A stretch of DNA of 64,000 bases from Phoronis australis. Taxonomy: Eukaryota; Phoronida; Phoronidae. The notes under the pieces are model-generated. The model ran no database searches. It had not been told where the DNA came from and was given only the letters and a program-made list of their open reading frames with translations. The position numbers and the translations under genes were made by a program. This document shows positions 63,331-64,000 of the stretch, piece after piece. The stretch is taken from the NCBI GenBank assembly GCA_002633005.1, contig NMRA01000390.1:351121-415120 (forward strand), written 5' to 3'. The first letter of the stretch is position 1; every line of letters begins with the position of its first letter.

Positions 63331-63394
63331 AATTCGTTGACCGAGGCAAAGCATTGGAAACTTTGAGCGTTACGAGGAAAAATCAATAGCTAAC

Positions 63395-63460
63395 AGCAGA
63401 TATTGACCCAGGGCAGCCAGCGCGAGACTCAAGTGTCCAAACCATTTCATAACACTCAGG
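63395..63460 (-). mobile_element. tRNA-like SINE fragment 1
   Basis: Minus-strand ATGGTTTGGACACTTGAGTC with a degenerate B box (GGGTCAATA). It shares TGGTTTGGA(C/T)ACT with the fragment at 63640-63705. Confidence 0.3.
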
Positions 63461-63518
63461 ACTCTCAACTGTGCCAAACACAAAGGCCCCTGTCCTTCAG
63501 AGAGAGCGGGGCGGGGGG

Positions 63519-63519
63519 N
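63519..63519. other. Unresolved base in a G-rich tract
   Basis: The N sits inside GCGGGGCGGGGGGN and a following G-rich run of about 25 bases. Sequencing through this tract was evidently incomplete. Confidence 0.7.
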
Positions 63520-63639
63520 GGTGGGGGGTGGGGGGAGCGCGTGAATTGTATTTTGTGTGTGTCCCTCCCGCTTGTGGGTCCTACTAATACTGTTGATAGT
63601 TGGGTCAAAGTATGGAGAAATCATCTTGCCCATAGCGGG

Positions 63640-63705
63640 TATCAAACCCAGGCCACTAGCATGAGTTGAGTATCCAAACCATTTGGCAAATGCCACTTGG
63701 CAAGT
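63640..63705 (-). mobile_element. tRNA-like SINE fragment 2
   Basis: Minus-strand AAATGGTTTGGATACTCAAC (A-box region) followed by CCTGGGTTTGATACCC (B-box region). Probably the same SINE family as the fragment at 63395. Confidence 0.4.
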
Positions 63706-63807
63706 GATTTAGAGAGGCTCTATACAACCAGTGACAGTGTGCGTCACACAGAAATTCACACCACTAGTAGCACCTTTTAACTAGTGACATAAACGTGCTG
63801 AACAAAC

Positions 63808-64000
63808 CATCAATTCCACGCCAAAATGAATGCCATTTTGACCAGGCAAATTTCCTTTATATCTGACTATTGCATCTGTATGGTCGGGAATTCCTTTTTG
63901 TTTTATCACAAACACCCAGTCATCTGTCTTCATATGCAGTCCTTCAGCTAACCAATTTTTGTTGTCCAAAACTTTCAACCTGTCACTACAGTTTGTTATA
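63808..64000 (-). CDS. CAP-Gly domain exon, possibly CYLD-like (cut by window end)
   Basis: The minus-strand frame is open from the window edge to the donor ATG|GTTTGT. It encodes RLKVLDNKNWLAEGLHMKT then DWVFVIKQKG and AIVRYKGNLPGQNGIHFGVE, which is followed by LM. The ending V-R-Y-x-G-x-L-P-G-x-x-G-x-x-F-G-V-E-L is the core of a CAP-Gly domain, which binds the C-termini of tubulin or CLIP/EB-type partners. The usual GKNDG loop would follow in the next exon. The separate lead-in (VFVIKQKG) is like CYLD deubiquitinase CAP-Gly units, which lack a standard GKNDG, but that assignment is tentative. It lies upstream of the F5/8C-like gene on the same strand, but nothing links the two. Confidence 0.65.

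Overview
The window is nuclear DNA of a multicellular animal, most likely a marine invertebrate. It is AT-rich, and genes are split into small exons by GT-AG introns. Metazoan extracellular domains (MAM, CUB, F5/8C-like discoidin) and a cytoskeletal CAP-Gly domain are present. Much of the rest is repeat DNA: LINEs, LTR elements, tRNA-derived SINEs, foldback elements and MITEs. Two scaffold gaps (14247-14266 and 45148-46088) and several single-N joins show it is a draft assembly. The species cannot be fixed from sequence alone.

Layout. 1-4063: no gene recognised; a transposon end and a MITE. 4064-11790 (+): the 3' part of a type I membrane receptor. Four exons join with matching phases: end of a MAM domain, Thr-rich linker, CUB domain in two exons, then a transmembrane helix, a cysteine cluster and a Pro/Tyr-rich tail with two PPxY motifs. 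11865-24250: repeats (MITEs, a LINE relic, minisatellites, SINEs and a decayed LTR-retrotransposon at about 19.7-21.84 kb).

24595-44772 (-): the most interesting region. Three paralogous genes (A, B, C) encode a family I do not recognise. A first exon rich in Lys/Arg/Gly joins through a phase-1 intron to a second exon. The second exon carries a Cys-rich segment, a nearly invariant core VHLHVGDI(A/G)TGD, a Cys/Gly low-complexity segment of variable length, and a conserved C-terminal block (MCEK, then WI(V/I)PAA, then His and Cys residues). A is complete, B is truncated by a frameshift, and C lacks its first exon (gap or unseen). The 5-kb intron of B holds a cluster of a foldback repeat that includes a 1.49-kb near-palindrome, and another copy lies beside gene C.

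45148-50262: a LINE whose 5' half is lost in the gap and which is split by a MITE, a hAT-like non-autonomous element and another probable LINE tail. 51011-52112: a small P2X7-ballast-like ORF convergent with a THAP-domain ORF that has an in-frame stop at the expected tryptophan. 52165-57627: an LTR retrotransposon (gag-PR-RT-RH-IN) with unusual 138-bp repeats ending CGCCA/TGGCG, damaged by frameshifts and by two single-N duplications that look like assembly artefacts. It abuts a truncated Ty3/gypsy element. 58352-60270 (-): exons of a gene with an F5/8C-like domain. 62850-63330: another 138-bp LTR next to a gag relic. 63808-64000 (-): an exon with a CAP-Gly domain, cut by the window end.

The receptor, the Cys-rich array, the discoidin gene and the CAP-Gly gene show no sign of acting together. 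Only the Cys-rich array forms a local gene cluster.
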